Positions 43,331 through 54,055 of a stretch of DNA of 64,000 bases are shown here, in pieces (position 1 is the first letter of the stretch; the number at the start of each line of letters is the position of its first letter). The notes under the pieces were generated by a model that was not told where the DNA came from, did not search any database, and saw only the letters and a list, made by a program, of their open reading frames with translations. Position numbers and translations under genes: made by a program. The DNA is from Chara braunii (taxonomy: Eukaryota > Streptophyta > Charophyceae > Charales > Characeae). The DNA lies in assembly GCA_003427395.1 (NCBI GenBank), contig BFEA01000705.1:518449-582448 (forward strand), given 5' to 3'.

Positions 43331-43665
43331 GCGCTCGACATGCGCAAAAGATAAAAAATATGGTTGTGGCTTGCTCCACGGTTCTCCACATGCACAAAAG
43401 ACAAAAGAATATGGCGGTGTATCTTTCCACGTTCTAGCGGAAGACACATTCTTAGTGGAGGGAGGCCGTCAGGGGAACGGCGAAAATGAGAGAACGCGCG
43501 TTGCTTTTGGGAGAAGACAGGGAAAAGGGCCTCGCTCCACTACTCTCGACGTGCACAAAAGACAAAAAATATTGGTGTGTATCTTTCTAGCCTGTAGCGG
43601 AAGATTCATTCTCCCTCCACTACTCTCGACACGCACAAAAGAAAAAAAAAATGGCGATGGCCTGC
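43330..43665. repeat. Degenerate tandem units around GACATGCACAAAAGACAAAAAAT
   Basis: Units with C(G/A)AC(A/G)(T/C)GCACAAAAGA, then an A-rich stretch, (G/A)TATCTTTC, TGTAGCGGAAGATTCATTC and CTCCACTACTCTC recur near 43338, 43389, 43548, 43630 and 43751. A relative lies at 53757-53830. Confidence 0.7.
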
Positions 43666-43740
43666 GGGCCTCGCTCCGTTGGTAAGGCAGAGAAGTTGCA
43701 TTCAGGAGGCCGTGGGCTCAATCCCCATTCATTCTCCCTC
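43666..43740 (+). mobile_element. tRNA-derived SINE-like copy
   Basis: GCGGGCCTCGCTCCGTTGGTAAGGC resembles a tRNA 5' half with a slightly eroded A box. GTGGGCTCAATCCCC, 35 nt on, resembles a B box. A better B box (GTGGGTTCAATCCCC) occurs in the 53226-53292 copy, and a better A box (TAGCTCAGTTGG) near 43833. Confidence 0.6.
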
Positions 43741-43825
43741 CACTACTCTCGACATGCACAAAAGACAAAAAATATGGCAATGGCCTGCGAGCCTAGCTCC
43801 TTTTTTTTTTTTTTTTTTTTTTCCT

Positions 43826-43990
43826 TGCGGGCCTAGCTCAGTTGGTAAGGTGTGTAATCCGAATACAAGACTCGAACACACAACCAACGGCTTGGCAGAC
43901 AAACACCTAACCATAAGGCTAAGTGGGCTAAGGGTGAAAGTGAAGCCCCAAGATGAGCACTTCACCCCACCCCAACACGGAGATCCCGCT
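43826..43990 (-). mobile_element. Compound SINE-like repeat with minus-strand tRNA-like unit
   Basis: 43826-43850 is the + strand start of the SINE above (GCGGGCCTAGCTCAGTTGG). It is joined to a second unit whose minus strand reads CCACTTAGCCTTATGGTTAG (A box) and GTGTTCGAGTC (B box). The tail GGGTGAAAGTGAAGCCCCAA, followed by the CACTTCACCCCACCCC block, is shared with 52335-53210. Confidence 0.6.
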
Positions 43991-44680
43991 GTCGGGCAGC
44001 CGCAGACCAGTCGGCCACCCGAAATAGAGACGATTGGGCCTTGGGTTGAATATCTAGGGGAGAATCAATCGGCACTTTCATCAGAGCTATCGGGAAATAT
44101 TAGGGGTCGAAGAAGGGGCCCTAAAATTCCCCCCACCGACCATGAGAACTAACCCTTGAATTTAACATGATGATCAGCCGCGCCTCCCTAGCCTAACACC
44201 TACCGTTTCCGTTCGTTCCGAGGCTGTTCCCGAAGCGGCCGACTGCGGAGCGGGGGTATGGTGCTAGGCCTCGGCGTGCCTTTTTTCACTGGATAATTAA
44301 CGAGGAACTGAACCCTCAAATTTCATTGATTCTAATAACAAAATTAAAATTGAAAAAAAAAATAAAAAATAATATAAAAAAAAGAAAATAATCGAATATT
44401 TGCTATTTAATTAAATTTCATCAAAATTTATCCTTGATAAAATTGTCCTCTATTTTCATTAATTCCAATAACAAAATTAATAATGAGTAAAATAATTAAA
44501 AATAATAATATAAAAGAAAACGAATGATTAATTATTATTTTATTATTTTATATCAAAAATTATCCCTGATGAATACTCTAGGTCTGTCGATTCGAACGAT
44601 TTCCCGATAACTATAAACCCTCGTTGGATTTTGCCCGATTCATCTGATTATTACCGCAACTATAATTCGGATGTTGTCGA
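43991..44680. other. No gene; AT-rich block
   Basis: 44335-44580 is extremely AT-rich with two related halves (CATTAATTCCAATAACAAAATTAA-like motif near 44325 and 44457). Nothing coding. Confidence 0.5.
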
Positions 44681-45273
44681 GTGAGTGAGACTGTTTTTTT
44701 GGGTTACGACGACATGATCGGTTTGGTGTTGTTTTTGGTTCTGCTCCGGAATGGGCTACGTGGCATTATTATTTTGGCATGGACACTGGTTTGGAACGAG
44801 CACGACACTCCGGTTCAAAATTGGTACGGTACAGTCAATTGTCTGATATTGGCATGGTGCATTTGCGGCGCGGTACGGTATTCTGCGTCGGTCTAGTACG
44901 GCTGCTGGATCGGAACAGGTACGGTATGGTCATTGGGACAACATTGATACAAGCCACTATGGTTCAGTATGGAGGTGATGGATAAGGCCACTGAGACAAC
45001 CTACTATTCTGGTGTGATCACTGGATTGGATTGATAACTGTTTAGCGTGGTAAATACCTGATACGGTACTACAGGCCGGCTTGGGGCGGCCGCAACCCAC
45101 TTATTTGACACGGGTACAACGACGGTGGTACGGTCACTGGTTCGACATTGACAGAACTCATTGGGGCCAGAAACTTCCCTTCTTGCTACAAATACTGGTT
45201 TGGTGCGGATTGTTGAGGGGTCGACGATACTTTCGGTACATTTCGTGATTGTCACCAGCCCATTGATCCCCAT
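44681..45273. repeat. Degenerate GGTACGG-rich repeat
   Basis: GGTACGGTA, GTACGGTATGG, GGTTTGG, CATTGGGAC and similar words recur at irregular 20-60 bp spacing. No unit boundary is clear and no gene is seen. Confidence 0.45.
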
Positions 45274-45303
45274 GGGCGCAGCGCTACCGGGAGCGCTGCG
45301 CCC
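45274..45303. repeat. Perfect GC-rich hairpin
   Basis: GGGCGCAGCGCT (45274-45285) and AGCGCTGCGCCC (45292-45303) are exact reverse complements with a 6-nt loop: a 12-bp stem that is very stable in RNA or DNA. Confidence 0.95.
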
Positions 45304-47040
45304 GGCTCAACAGACGCTTTCACACGGACGGTGAGCTGCGGCTGCGCGTCGATTGTGCAGCTATGGTGATTGTCAACTCTCGGCGCTTGATCTCGCACGT
45401 GAAGGAGAGCAAGGTTGCTGCGTGTTGCGCTGAATACACAAGTTGGGGGTGCTCGTATGATGGGAGGGGCGATGCGAGGCCTTTAGCGGAGCTTTGAAGC
45501 GTGGAAGCTTTTTTCTCTGTCTCAAGCTGCGCATGCTTGTATGATGGCTCGAAGTCTTCTCCCTCTTTAGCGACGCAACCTTTTTCTCTCTTTTCTCTCA
45601 GCGGAAACTTTGTCTCTATATGCGCAACCTCTTCCCTATCGACGACGGTGGAAGCACTCCAGCGCTGGTGTATCGACGAGCGTGGGAGTAAGGCGAATAT
45701 GGCGTGGGATTTAGAATCTTCCACATCTCTACGGTCGTTACGGCCAGATGCAGGCGCGGTGGACGTTCGATATGTTTCCTTTGTTCGTCGGGGACATCAA
45801 CAGACCAGAAAGTCGGATAAAAATCGCTTTATTTTGGAAGCAGCTCAGATGCTACATGCCAGCGGTGAGGAGGATAAAGCTTCGACGACCCGAATGGAGA
45901 TGGCTGAAGTTTTCTTCGTTGCTTCGATGAGTATGCTGTGATGACCTTGGGTATTATTGGTACGATGCTGTTCATGAGATGACGCAGTAATTCTGCCTTC
46001 TTCCTCAACTATAGGTAAGTGCACGGTAAGTTTACAGTTACGGTGGTTCGAACCTCCTTTGGTGACTTGTCAACGGGCTTGGCGAGGGGGTGCCACACTG
46101 TTTTCGACTCCCTGTAGGGATCGATGATGACCGCTTATGCCTTTGGAGCTAGTGTTGCTTTGAGCCTTGAACTAGCAGTGGGAGGAAGTGAACTCTTCCT
46201 TCCCCAAAGGTGCAGGGGTAGGGTTTGAAGGGTGAGAGGTAAGTGGAAGGAAGGTGGTTGAGGAAGAAGGGAGAAGGTTTTTTTTTTCAGTTTTCAGTTC
46301 GTAGGGGGTCTGCGTCGTCCTGTTAGTTGTCATCTCACAGCTGAGCCTCTATTTCCTAGGTTGAGTGTCTGGTACGATTTTGATTGTTTAGTCGCTTGAC
46401 GATCAACATGGTTTTGATGCTTTTGTTGATTACTCTTCGTGGATATTTCTTACTCTCGTGATATGTTCTGATATTGCTCGACGGGATTTTCGTGTTTTTA
46501 CTATTTCAGTCTATTTCATGAGAACATTGCTTGCTTTAGTAGCCCGTGTTTAAAATTGACTCTTACTACGATCAAGTTATCTTAAAAAGTATTCTTCAAA
46601 AGACTCTCTCGAAATATTTCCCTATAAAAGCCTCTATAAAATTTCTGATTCTCAACAATCGCAAGTCCGGTTTTGGACATCTCAGACGATCAGGTTATCT
46701 TCAAAAGTATTCTTCAAAAGACTCTCGAAATAATTTCCTATAAAAAATTCTACAAAATTTTTGATTCTCCACAATCACAAGTCTGGTTTTGGACATCTTA
46801 GATAATTTTCGTAAATATTGATGTTCTATGTCTCTTACTACGATCCAAACTACGCTTAGAACCACTTCTTGTTCCTTCTTGTTCCTGATAATTGTTAATC
46901 AAATATTTGGACATCCTAGCGAGTTTCTCAATCTTTAAAAAAAAAAACTTTAATTCTCAAAGAAGTTCCGGAAGGATTCTTGATTTTGTTTCTGATTTGA
47001 TGTGCGATTCGGATTAGTTGTTGATCCTGTTAATTCAAAA
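45304..47040. other. No gene supported
   Basis: Frames at 45501-45941 (+) and 45320-45724 (-) overlap and have no recognisable domain. A diverged direct repeat occurs near 46555-46690 and 46690-46800 (GATCA(A/G)GTTATCTT(A/C)AAA, then AGTATTCTTCAAAAGACTCT). Confidence 0.4.
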
Positions 47041-48990
47041 AGGAAGGAGGGGGGGGGGATTAAAAGGGGGATGATGGAAGGAGGAATGGGGGGCTTCAAA
47101 CAGAGGAAGGATGTTGGTGAAGGTGACTAGGTCAGGAGGACGAGGCTGGGATGACATGGGCCGGTGCTGGAGTTTGGCTCTGTGACCCAGGGGGAGCTTG
47201 AGGCCCATGGAATTATGTCGAGGGTGGAAGGCATAACCAGATCGTCCAACATAGGCGGCGCCGGGGTTTTGACCCTGTAACTTGTTTAGAGGTTTGTCGC
47301 TATAGGAAGTGTCGAGGGAGGAAGGCACTTCCTATCCGACAAAACTAGGTTGGTCGGTACTGGGGAGGGTTGCGGTGCCCTGTTACCCTAGCAGAAGGGG
47401 GTATGAGACCAAGTGAGTTCTGGTTCGAGGACTGAAAGTCGAGACCGACGGTTGTTGAGGGGGGGATTTCAGGATAGTTGGTATTTAGTTTCGACCCCCT
47501 TTTTCTTTTGTGGATGGCTGTTCGGGGGTTTTAAGAATGCTTTTGGGCTCTGGGGATTCCTAGCAACTCTTCTTTGGTGGTTTTGATGCTGTTATACTCA
47601 GGGACCTGTGGCTGTTCGACGCCAGAACGACGCTGGCCGGTGCTGGGGTGTTGCCCTGTGACCTGTTGATGCAGGAGCGTGAGGCCTGGTAGAGAGATCT
47701 GGGGATGCTTTGGGGTGGGCATCCCACGGAACAGCTGAGGGTTGCTGCTGGGACGACACTGGTCGGAGCCGGGGCGAGTTGTGTTGGCTTGTAACCTAGC
47801 AGGATGTGGGGTGTGAGACCTGAAAGAGCTCGGCAGGGAGTAGGATAGTGTTGGAATGCCTCGGAAGGGTTGTTAGGGATTTCAAGGGTTTTTGAGCATT
47901 TGTAGGACCTGCGAGGTCTATTTCTAGGTTTTTCGATTACGCGTCCTACTAGGACGGGAATAGGGTACAACGGCAGCGGAGATGGTGGCTCTGCTGCAGT
48001 AAGTCTTACCGGCGTGGGGTACAGGGGATGGATCGGGGGGTGTCTGAGTCTTTCAGGAGAGTGGAGAAGTAGATGGTGGGGTATCAAGCATCCTACTAGT
48101 GCGGGGGCTAGCTGGTAGGATGGAAATAGGGTACAGCAGCAACGGAGATGGTGGCTCTGTTGCAGTGAGTCTTGCTGGAGTGAGGAAAAGAGGAATGAAG
48201 GGGATCTCCTGAGTCATTTTCTGAAATGGGTCTAATCCTGATGTTTGTCATAGTAATCTCCTAAGTAGCTCCAATTTTTGCTTAGCCAAAGCTGGGTGAT
48301 GGCCCCGGTATGCCCCCCCAAAAAAAATAATTAGAGCTTCTCAGAGTTATTAAAAAGTGTAATCTGTTCTTTAAAAAGGTGGGTAGTCTGTTTTGTCCTA
48401 AAAATGTCTTCTGGATCCTGGGGTTTCCTGGCAACTTCTTTTAGGTGGTTTCGAGGCTGTAATACTCGGTGACCTGAGGCTGTTCTATGCCAGAACGACA
48501 CTGACCCGTGCTGGGGTGTTGCCCTGTAACCTGTTGATGCAGGAGCATGAGGCCTGGTAGAGAGATCTGGGGGTGCTTTGGGGGGGCATTCCACGGGACA
48601 ACCAAGGGTTGCTGCTGGGACGACGCTGGCCGGAGCTGGGGTGAGTTGCGTTGCCCTGTAACCCAGCAGGATGGGGGGTGTGAGGCCTGAAAGAGCTCGG
48701 CAGGGAGTAAGACAGTGTTGGAAAACCTTGGAAGGTTTTGTTAGGGATTTTGCGGGATTTGGGGCTTTTGTAGGACTTCTGCAGTCGATTCCCGTACCTT
48801 TTTCTCAGTAACGGGTAGGAAAGGGATTGAGGTGAGAGAGAGAAAGGTATCACGCGTCCTGCTAGTGAAGGGGCTAGCTGGTAGGACAGAAATAGGGCAT
48901 AGCAGCAGTAGAGATGGTGGCTTTGCTGCAGTAAGTCTTGCCGGAGTGAGGTAAAGAGGACTGTTGGTGGATTCCTGAGTCGTTTTCTGG
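47041..48990. repeat. Complex tandem repeat, units of about 130 bp inside an 870-bp duplication
   Basis: Phrases GG(A/G)ACGAC(G/A)CTGGCCGG(A/T)GC, GTTGCCCTGTAACC, GTGTGAGGCCTG and AGAGCTCGGCAGGGAGTA recur. A large unit at about 47570-48180 is repeated at about 48430-48960 (for example GTTCGACGCCAGAACGACGC versus GTTCTATGCCAGAACGACAC). Pro/Ser-rich minus-strand frames are repeat products. Confidence 0.85.
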
Positions 48991-49109
48991 ATTGTGTTTA
49001 ACTCTGAAGTTCCTTATAAAAAAGGTTTGAAGTTGCCCCAAAATTCTTAGTAGGTTTCTAGTCTCATTGTCATGAAATCTTCTGATGTTTTTATGAACGT
49101 GCTCGTTAT

Positions 49110-49346
49110 GGGACGCTAGGCCCGGTTCTCAGTTTGTGCCAATTTGTGAGGATATGGTTGTATCTATGGGACGCTGGACCCAGTTTCCAGCAGGTGTTGC
49201 TGCCAATAGATGGAGCTTGTTTTGAAAAAAAATAAAAAAAATAAAAAAATATTCCGATTATAAGGGACGCTGGGCCCGGTTCCCAGCACGTGATGCTCCC
49301 CACGAATAGATTGGAGCAATTAAAAAAAAAAAAAAAAAAAAAAAAA
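49110..49346 (+). mobile_element. Three short double-hairpin, poly(A)-tailed elements in tandem
   Basis: Copies start GGGACGCT at 49110, 49168 and 49264. The best copy (49264) has hairpin 1 GCTGGG/CCCAGC with loop CCCGGTT and hairpin 2 TGCTCC/GGAGCA, then AATT and a 26-nt A run. The 49168 copy has hairpin 1 as GCTGGA/TCCAGC (a compensatory change) and an A-rich tail. The first copy is degraded. Relatives lie at 29984 and 59317. The tail suggests retroposition; at about 60 bp plus tail it is unusually small for a SINE. Confidence 0.7.
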
Positions 49347-50379
49347 AGGGTTGACGTTGCTGTTGGCACAACACTAGTTACTTGGTCACGCTGATTGAGC
49401 CAATGGTATGGCAGCTATGGTTGGAACATTTGGGCCTTGATACTGGATTTGAGTGCGTAACGTTGCTGCTCCTGCAGCCGGTACCGTGTACCTGCGTTGG
49501 TCTTACAGCTCTGGAACCGGGGCTGATACTGCCAATGTTGCCCAGGCGAACAATTTGGGTACGACCAGTCCTCTGCAACGGAATGGGCACTGGTTGAGAA
49601 AGGGGCTGGGCCTTCTCTCTCGGGGGTAGGCAGCAGCTACAGACGCACTATAGAAGGACCAGCGGAAGGAGGAAAGGGGGACACTCAGACGGCGCGCCAG
49701 GCGTACACAGCCCTCTCTGGTAATGACACAACACAACCCGGTTCAGCAAGGGGGAGGGTGTGTGCCTGGCGTCCACAGCATCTTGCGAGCGAATTGGATC
49801 AGCCATGGTCATCGAGTGGGGGAAGTGATTGACGGGGCATGCATCACATCTCTGACGCACAAAGCCAAACGAATGGTTGAGGGAAAACCGTGGCGCAAAA
49901 CCTGAACCGGAGCATGGGGAGACGTTCAGAAAGGCGTGTGCAGCCTCCCCACGACTAGACAGAGATCGGGAGAATCGGGGTGAACGGGATGTGTAGTAAT
50001 TGAGTGGGTGCGCGAGGCGTTCGCTGCGACCAAGTGAACGATCAAGAGAAACAAACACTGACTGTCTGCTCGCAAAGAGGGAGAAAACGGTAGACGGTGG
50101 GGGTTCATTCAGGGAACGTGCTGGGAGAGCCTTGTGTTTCAAGGGCATTCGGCTCACGCTCCGCGAGTGACATCGCGAGAGGGCTAGCGGCGCGAAGAGC
50201 AGGAGTGGCTAAGGGAAAGAGATGACAGAAAGGAAATCTTCACTGTGCTCCTAACATTCACAATGTAAGTATGCGACGTACCACTCAGAGGTCATCTGGG
50301 CTTAGACGTTATGAAGCGGACAGATTAATCCCTATCTTCAGTTGCGGATTGAGCCTTGACGGGATCAGATCGAGCCTTG
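49347..50379. other. No gene supported
   Basis: The 169-codon minus-strand frame at 49648-50157 has no domain and is biased in composition; I do not accept it as a gene. Confidence 0.45.
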
Positions 50380-50530
50380 GTTTGATTGCTCGAACGACCA
50401 AACTCGAAGAGGACAAATCAAGACATGGTTCTTGCTGCTCGATCAGTCGTACTCGAAGAGAACAATTTTTATCCTCATAGCTCTGAATGCTCGAACGACT
50501 GTGCTCGAAAAGGGACAGATTGGACTATCG
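50380..50530. repeat. Tandem repeat of TGCTCGAACGAC-type units
   Basis: Three units of about 65 bp (near 50387, 50438 and 50488) share GCTCGA(A/T)C(G/A), an (A/G)CTCGAA(G/A)AG block and ACA(A/G)AT. Confidence 0.75.
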
Positions 50531-51116
50531 CTCCGGGCGCCCAGTCAGCCACTTCTGGCAGAGTCATATTAAGCTGTAACTCGGCGGTCAGGTATGTTAC
50601 CATGAGTTGAGTGACTGAGTTCGGGCTGCTACAGGTATTCGAAAGCGAGAAAGTAAGCTAGGGGAAAAGGGGAGGGAACGAACTGAAAGTACGGAGGAGA
50701 GACGGGAAGGAAGAAGAAGGGGCTGAGCTAAAAACGGAAAGGGGCGTGCGGACGTTCTCAAGAGAGAAAGGCAAAGGTAATGTGAGGGTAATCGAGTGGG
50801 GGCCAACTCTGCGATTACACCTGAGAAGGCGTCAACGAAAGAGAGAAGTGGGTGAAAGGAACCGGGGCGCGTGGGTTGAGGGAACAATGGGCTGAAGGAT
50901 GTGCGGGGAAGCGAGCAACGAAACTTCTGAAATGAAAGGCGAGTGTGAGAAGGGAAGGAAAGAAGAAAGCGGAGTGTTTGATCGGCACTCCCAAGTTGCC
51001 TCTCTCACATTCAGCCCCGGAATCGTGGGGTCTGGAACGGTAAGGATGGGTGTGCCTTGTTTAAGAGGGAAAAGGTAGAAGAAAGGCATTGCAAAACAAA
51101 AAGTAGACAGAGAAAC

Positions 51117-51117
51117 T

Positions 51118-51153
<36 letters not shown>
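51117..51153. repeat. (GA)n microsatellite
   Basis: Pure GA dinucleotides. Confidence 0.97.
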
Positions 51154-51155
<2 letters not shown>

Positions 51156-51241
51156 GGGTAGGAGATTGACTGGAAGCCACGCATGCTTCCGGGTAGTGAC
51201 AAAACGGAAAGCCAATATTGACATAAATCATTATTTTCATC

Positions 51242-51448
51242 TTAAAGCACTAGTACCTTTCCCGCGTGGGAAAATAGAGAAAACTGGCAGTTTTCCCAAA
51301 CTCCTGAATCTTCGGAGGTCGGGTCCGATGATGAATGCCTTTTGATAAATCCGATTGGCGGCCGTCATGTCGTTTCGGCCTCTGGAAAGGCCGGACGCCT
51401 ACCCGAGGCCCGCTATTTTCCCAGGCGGGAAAGGTACTGGTGGTTTAA
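51242..51448. mobile_element. TTAA-flanked MITE with 36-bp termini
   Basis: Left end TTAAAGCACTAGTACC, right end GGTACTGGTGGTTTAA. The terminal inverted repeats match at about 34 of 37 positions (51241-51277 and 51413-51449) and include CCCGC(G/C)TGGGAAAATAG. The interior is GC-rich. Best-preserved member of the family at 12222, 41941 and 40813. Confidence 0.9.
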
Positions 51449-52334
51449 GCGAAGCAGGTGACATCTGATCTCACTGGCTGTATCCCTTGACTATCGATCC
51501 TTGGCTTACGTGACGTGATCATCCGAACAAAGTTCTTCTCTAAAGAAGAGGAACGCCTACTCAATGAACGAGACAGAATATGCGAGATTGATTCAGGGTA
51601 AAATGATAGATACCCAGGGAGCGGGAGCATGAACCCGTCCTACCCGGGAATGTTAATTGCACTGCCTTGAAGCGGGCCGAACCCCTACACATCAGCTGTA
51701 TGCCGGAGTCTAATGTGAATGAATTTTCTGCAGTGAATGTTGAGCAGGCTGAGGGTGTAACTGTCAATAAGTAATGAGTCCCCTACCTTCCCCTTGAACC
51801 ATGCCGTTTGATGAGAAATTGTTCATTGGCGTGGTCTACCATTCCCTGCATCCCCGCCACATGAAATTTCAAATTGTTGTTATCAGTATTTTATTGTCAT
51901 GATTACCATTGACTTCGATTTCGAGAACTTGTGAGCAGAGCGGAAAGCGATATCCACTCGGGCGGTGGGAATTATCACAGTTACTGTAAATCGGCTTGTT
52001 CGCTGCTCCTGATGTAATACTCATTCTCAGATCAAGCACGACATGACAAAGCCGACTCTCGAGTGAATGCAAAACCCTTGAGAATCAGACATCTAAGGAA
52101 AATGGCTATAATGAAAGAATGAGTCCAGATTGAAGAGCCAGTGGGTCCTTAAGAATCGGTAGACCTTCTGCTTCTTAACGAGAACCGTTCCAGTGGAACC
52201 GCAACAGGTGGCACGAGTGCCATCACCCTGCTGGTCGCTGAGGACCTCGGAAGCGGGCGTGGCGAGTGACAAGCGCCGTTGCCCTTGGCTTCAGCGAACA
52301 GTAGGCGTCCACCTCCCCGGGTTTCCTCACACCG
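51449..52334. other. No gene recognised
   Basis: Short frames only, no domain seen. Confidence 0.5.
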
Positions 52335-53210
52335 CGACACGGTGTACCCAACCACACTCACCCCTACGCAGCCACACTGCACATAATACAATCTCTACGG
52401 CGGTTACTGCGCGGAGGCATGTGTAATCCGAATACAAGACTCGAATACACAACCAACGGCTTGGCCGGCAAACACCTAACCGTAAGGCTAAGTGGGCTGG
52501 GGTGAAAGTGAAGCCCCAAGATGAGCACTTCACCCCACCCCAGCACGGAGATCCCGCGACACGGTGTACCCAACCACNNNNNNNNNNNNNNNNNNNNNNN
52601 NNNNNNNNNNNNNNNNNNNNNNNNNNNNNNNNNNNNNNNNNNNNNNNNNNNNNNNNNNNNNNNNNNNNNNNNNNNNNNNNNNNNNNNNNNNNNNNNNNNN
52701 NNNNNNNNNNNNNNNNNNNNNNNNNNNNNNNNNNNNNNNNNNNNNNNNNNNNNNNNNNNNNNNNNNNNNNNNNNNNNNNNNNNNNNNNNNNNNNNNNNNN
52801 NNNNNNNNNNNNNNNNNNNNNNNNNNNNNNNNNNNNNNNNNNNNNNNNNNNNNNNNNNNNNNNNNNNNNNNNNNNNNNNNNNNNNNNNNNNNNNNNNNNN
52901 NNNNNNNNNNNNNNNNNNNNNNNNNNNNNNNNNNNNNNNNNNNNNNNNNNNNNNNNNNNNNNNNNNNNNNNNNNNNNNNNNNNNNNNNNNNNNNNNNNNN
53001 NNNNNNNNNNNNNNNNNNNNNNGGGTGAAAGTGAAGCCCCAAGATGAGCACTTCACCCCACCCCAGCACGGAGATCCCGCGACACGGTGTACCCAACCAC
53101 ACTCACCCCTACGCAGCCACACTGCACATAGTACAATCTCTACGGCGGTTACTGCGCGAAAGCATGTGTAATCCGAATACAAGACTCGAACACACAACCA
53201 ACGGGATCTC
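52335..53210 (-). repeat. Tandem 222-bp repeat containing a tRNA-like SINE unit, with N gap
   Basis: CGACACGGTGTACCCAACCA starts at 52335, 52557 and 53079, so the unit is 222 bp. Each full unit carries, on the minus strand, an A box (CACTTAGCCTTACGG) and B box (GTGTTCGAGTC or GTATTCGAGTC), plus the TGAAAGTGAAGCCCCAAG tail. N at 52578-53022 (445 bases) hides further copies. Frames that cross the N run are meaningless. The unit is related to 43850-43990. Confidence 0.88.
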
Positions 53211-53225
53211 CGTGCGGGGGTGGGG

Positions 53226-53292
53226 TGAAGTGCTCATCTTGGTAAGGCACGGAAGTTGCATTCAGGAGGTCGTGGGTTCAATCCCCATTCGC
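53226..53292 (+). mobile_element. tRNA-derived SINE-like copy with good B box
   Basis: TTGGTAAGGCACGGAAGTTG, then CATTCAGGAGGTCGTGGG and TTCAATCCCCATTCG. GGGTTCAATCCCC is a near-perfect B box. The A box is lost by truncation at the 5' end. Same family as 43666-43740. Confidence 0.6.
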
Positions 53293-54055
53293 CTCACGTA
53301 CATGCCTGGGCAAGCTTGGTGTTCTACCAGCTAGAGATAACCCGTTGGCCCTCCTAGCCAGCATTGGCAGGACCTTGGCCAATATTGTTGGTTGCTATGC
53401 AGCAATGATATTGGGCATTAGACACTGCTCATGTCGGGTTGGAGGGGGGTAGGGGGAGGTGCTAGTGAGTGGCCAAAGGTGCTCGGCACTAGCATCGCCG
53501 GTTCCCCCCGTCGGCAATGCCTGATCACCCCACATCATCATGATGAGGGGCTGATACAAGCCTTGCTCTCACACCACTGCTGTGGTGCCAACCTGCCCCG
53601 TGGGCTGGGGAGAGTTCCAGGTTTGGTTGGTGTTCCCCCATACTATACATAGAGTAGCTGGAGGATGAGATAGATGAGGAAAATATATACAAAGAAGATT
53701 GAGAGAAGAATATAGATTAGTTAAAAAAATAAAAAATAAAAATAAAAATAAAAATTGGCAATGTATCTTTCCAGGCTGTAGCGGAAGATTCATTCTCGTT
53801 TTGCACATTTTGAGAGCAGCGGAGTGAGGCCCAAAGAAACGCGCGTTGCCTGGCATTCCTCCTCCGCAAGGATGACACATGTACCTCGCGAAATGGTCCC
53901 AAAAAATAAAGAAAACGAAAACGACAAACCCAAAAAAGAAAACAAAAACGAAATGAATCCACGCGAGACTCAACACCTACCATGTATCTTGCCCCATTCC
54001 GCCTCCAGGTTCAGGCGAGTTGGAAAGTGAGGTCAGTCAGGCCACGGAACAACTG
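53293..54055. other. No gene; repeat debris
   Basis: 53757-53830 is a copy of the 43.4-43.8 kb repeat (ATCTTTCCAGGCTGTAGCGG, then AAGATTCATTCTC). A-rich AAATAAAA blocks lie near 53724-53756. Confidence 0.5.

Noticed and set aside
43540-43570. Translation containing TTLDVHKRQ, close to the adapter peptide
   Set aside because: The DNA (CTCTCGACGTGCACAAAAGACA) is part of a local repeat found in several variants and does not match the Tn5 mosaic end; the likeness is coincidental.
49648-50157. 169-codon minus-strand frame
   Set aside because: Ser/Arg/Pro/Leu-biased composition, no domain, no start or splice support.
52364-53197. Frames of up to 277 codons
   Set aside because: They cross the 445-base N run inside the 222-bp tandem repeat.
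53226-53292. Functional tRNA gene
   Set aside because: A good B box is present, but the 5' half is truncated and no acceptor stem can be formed.
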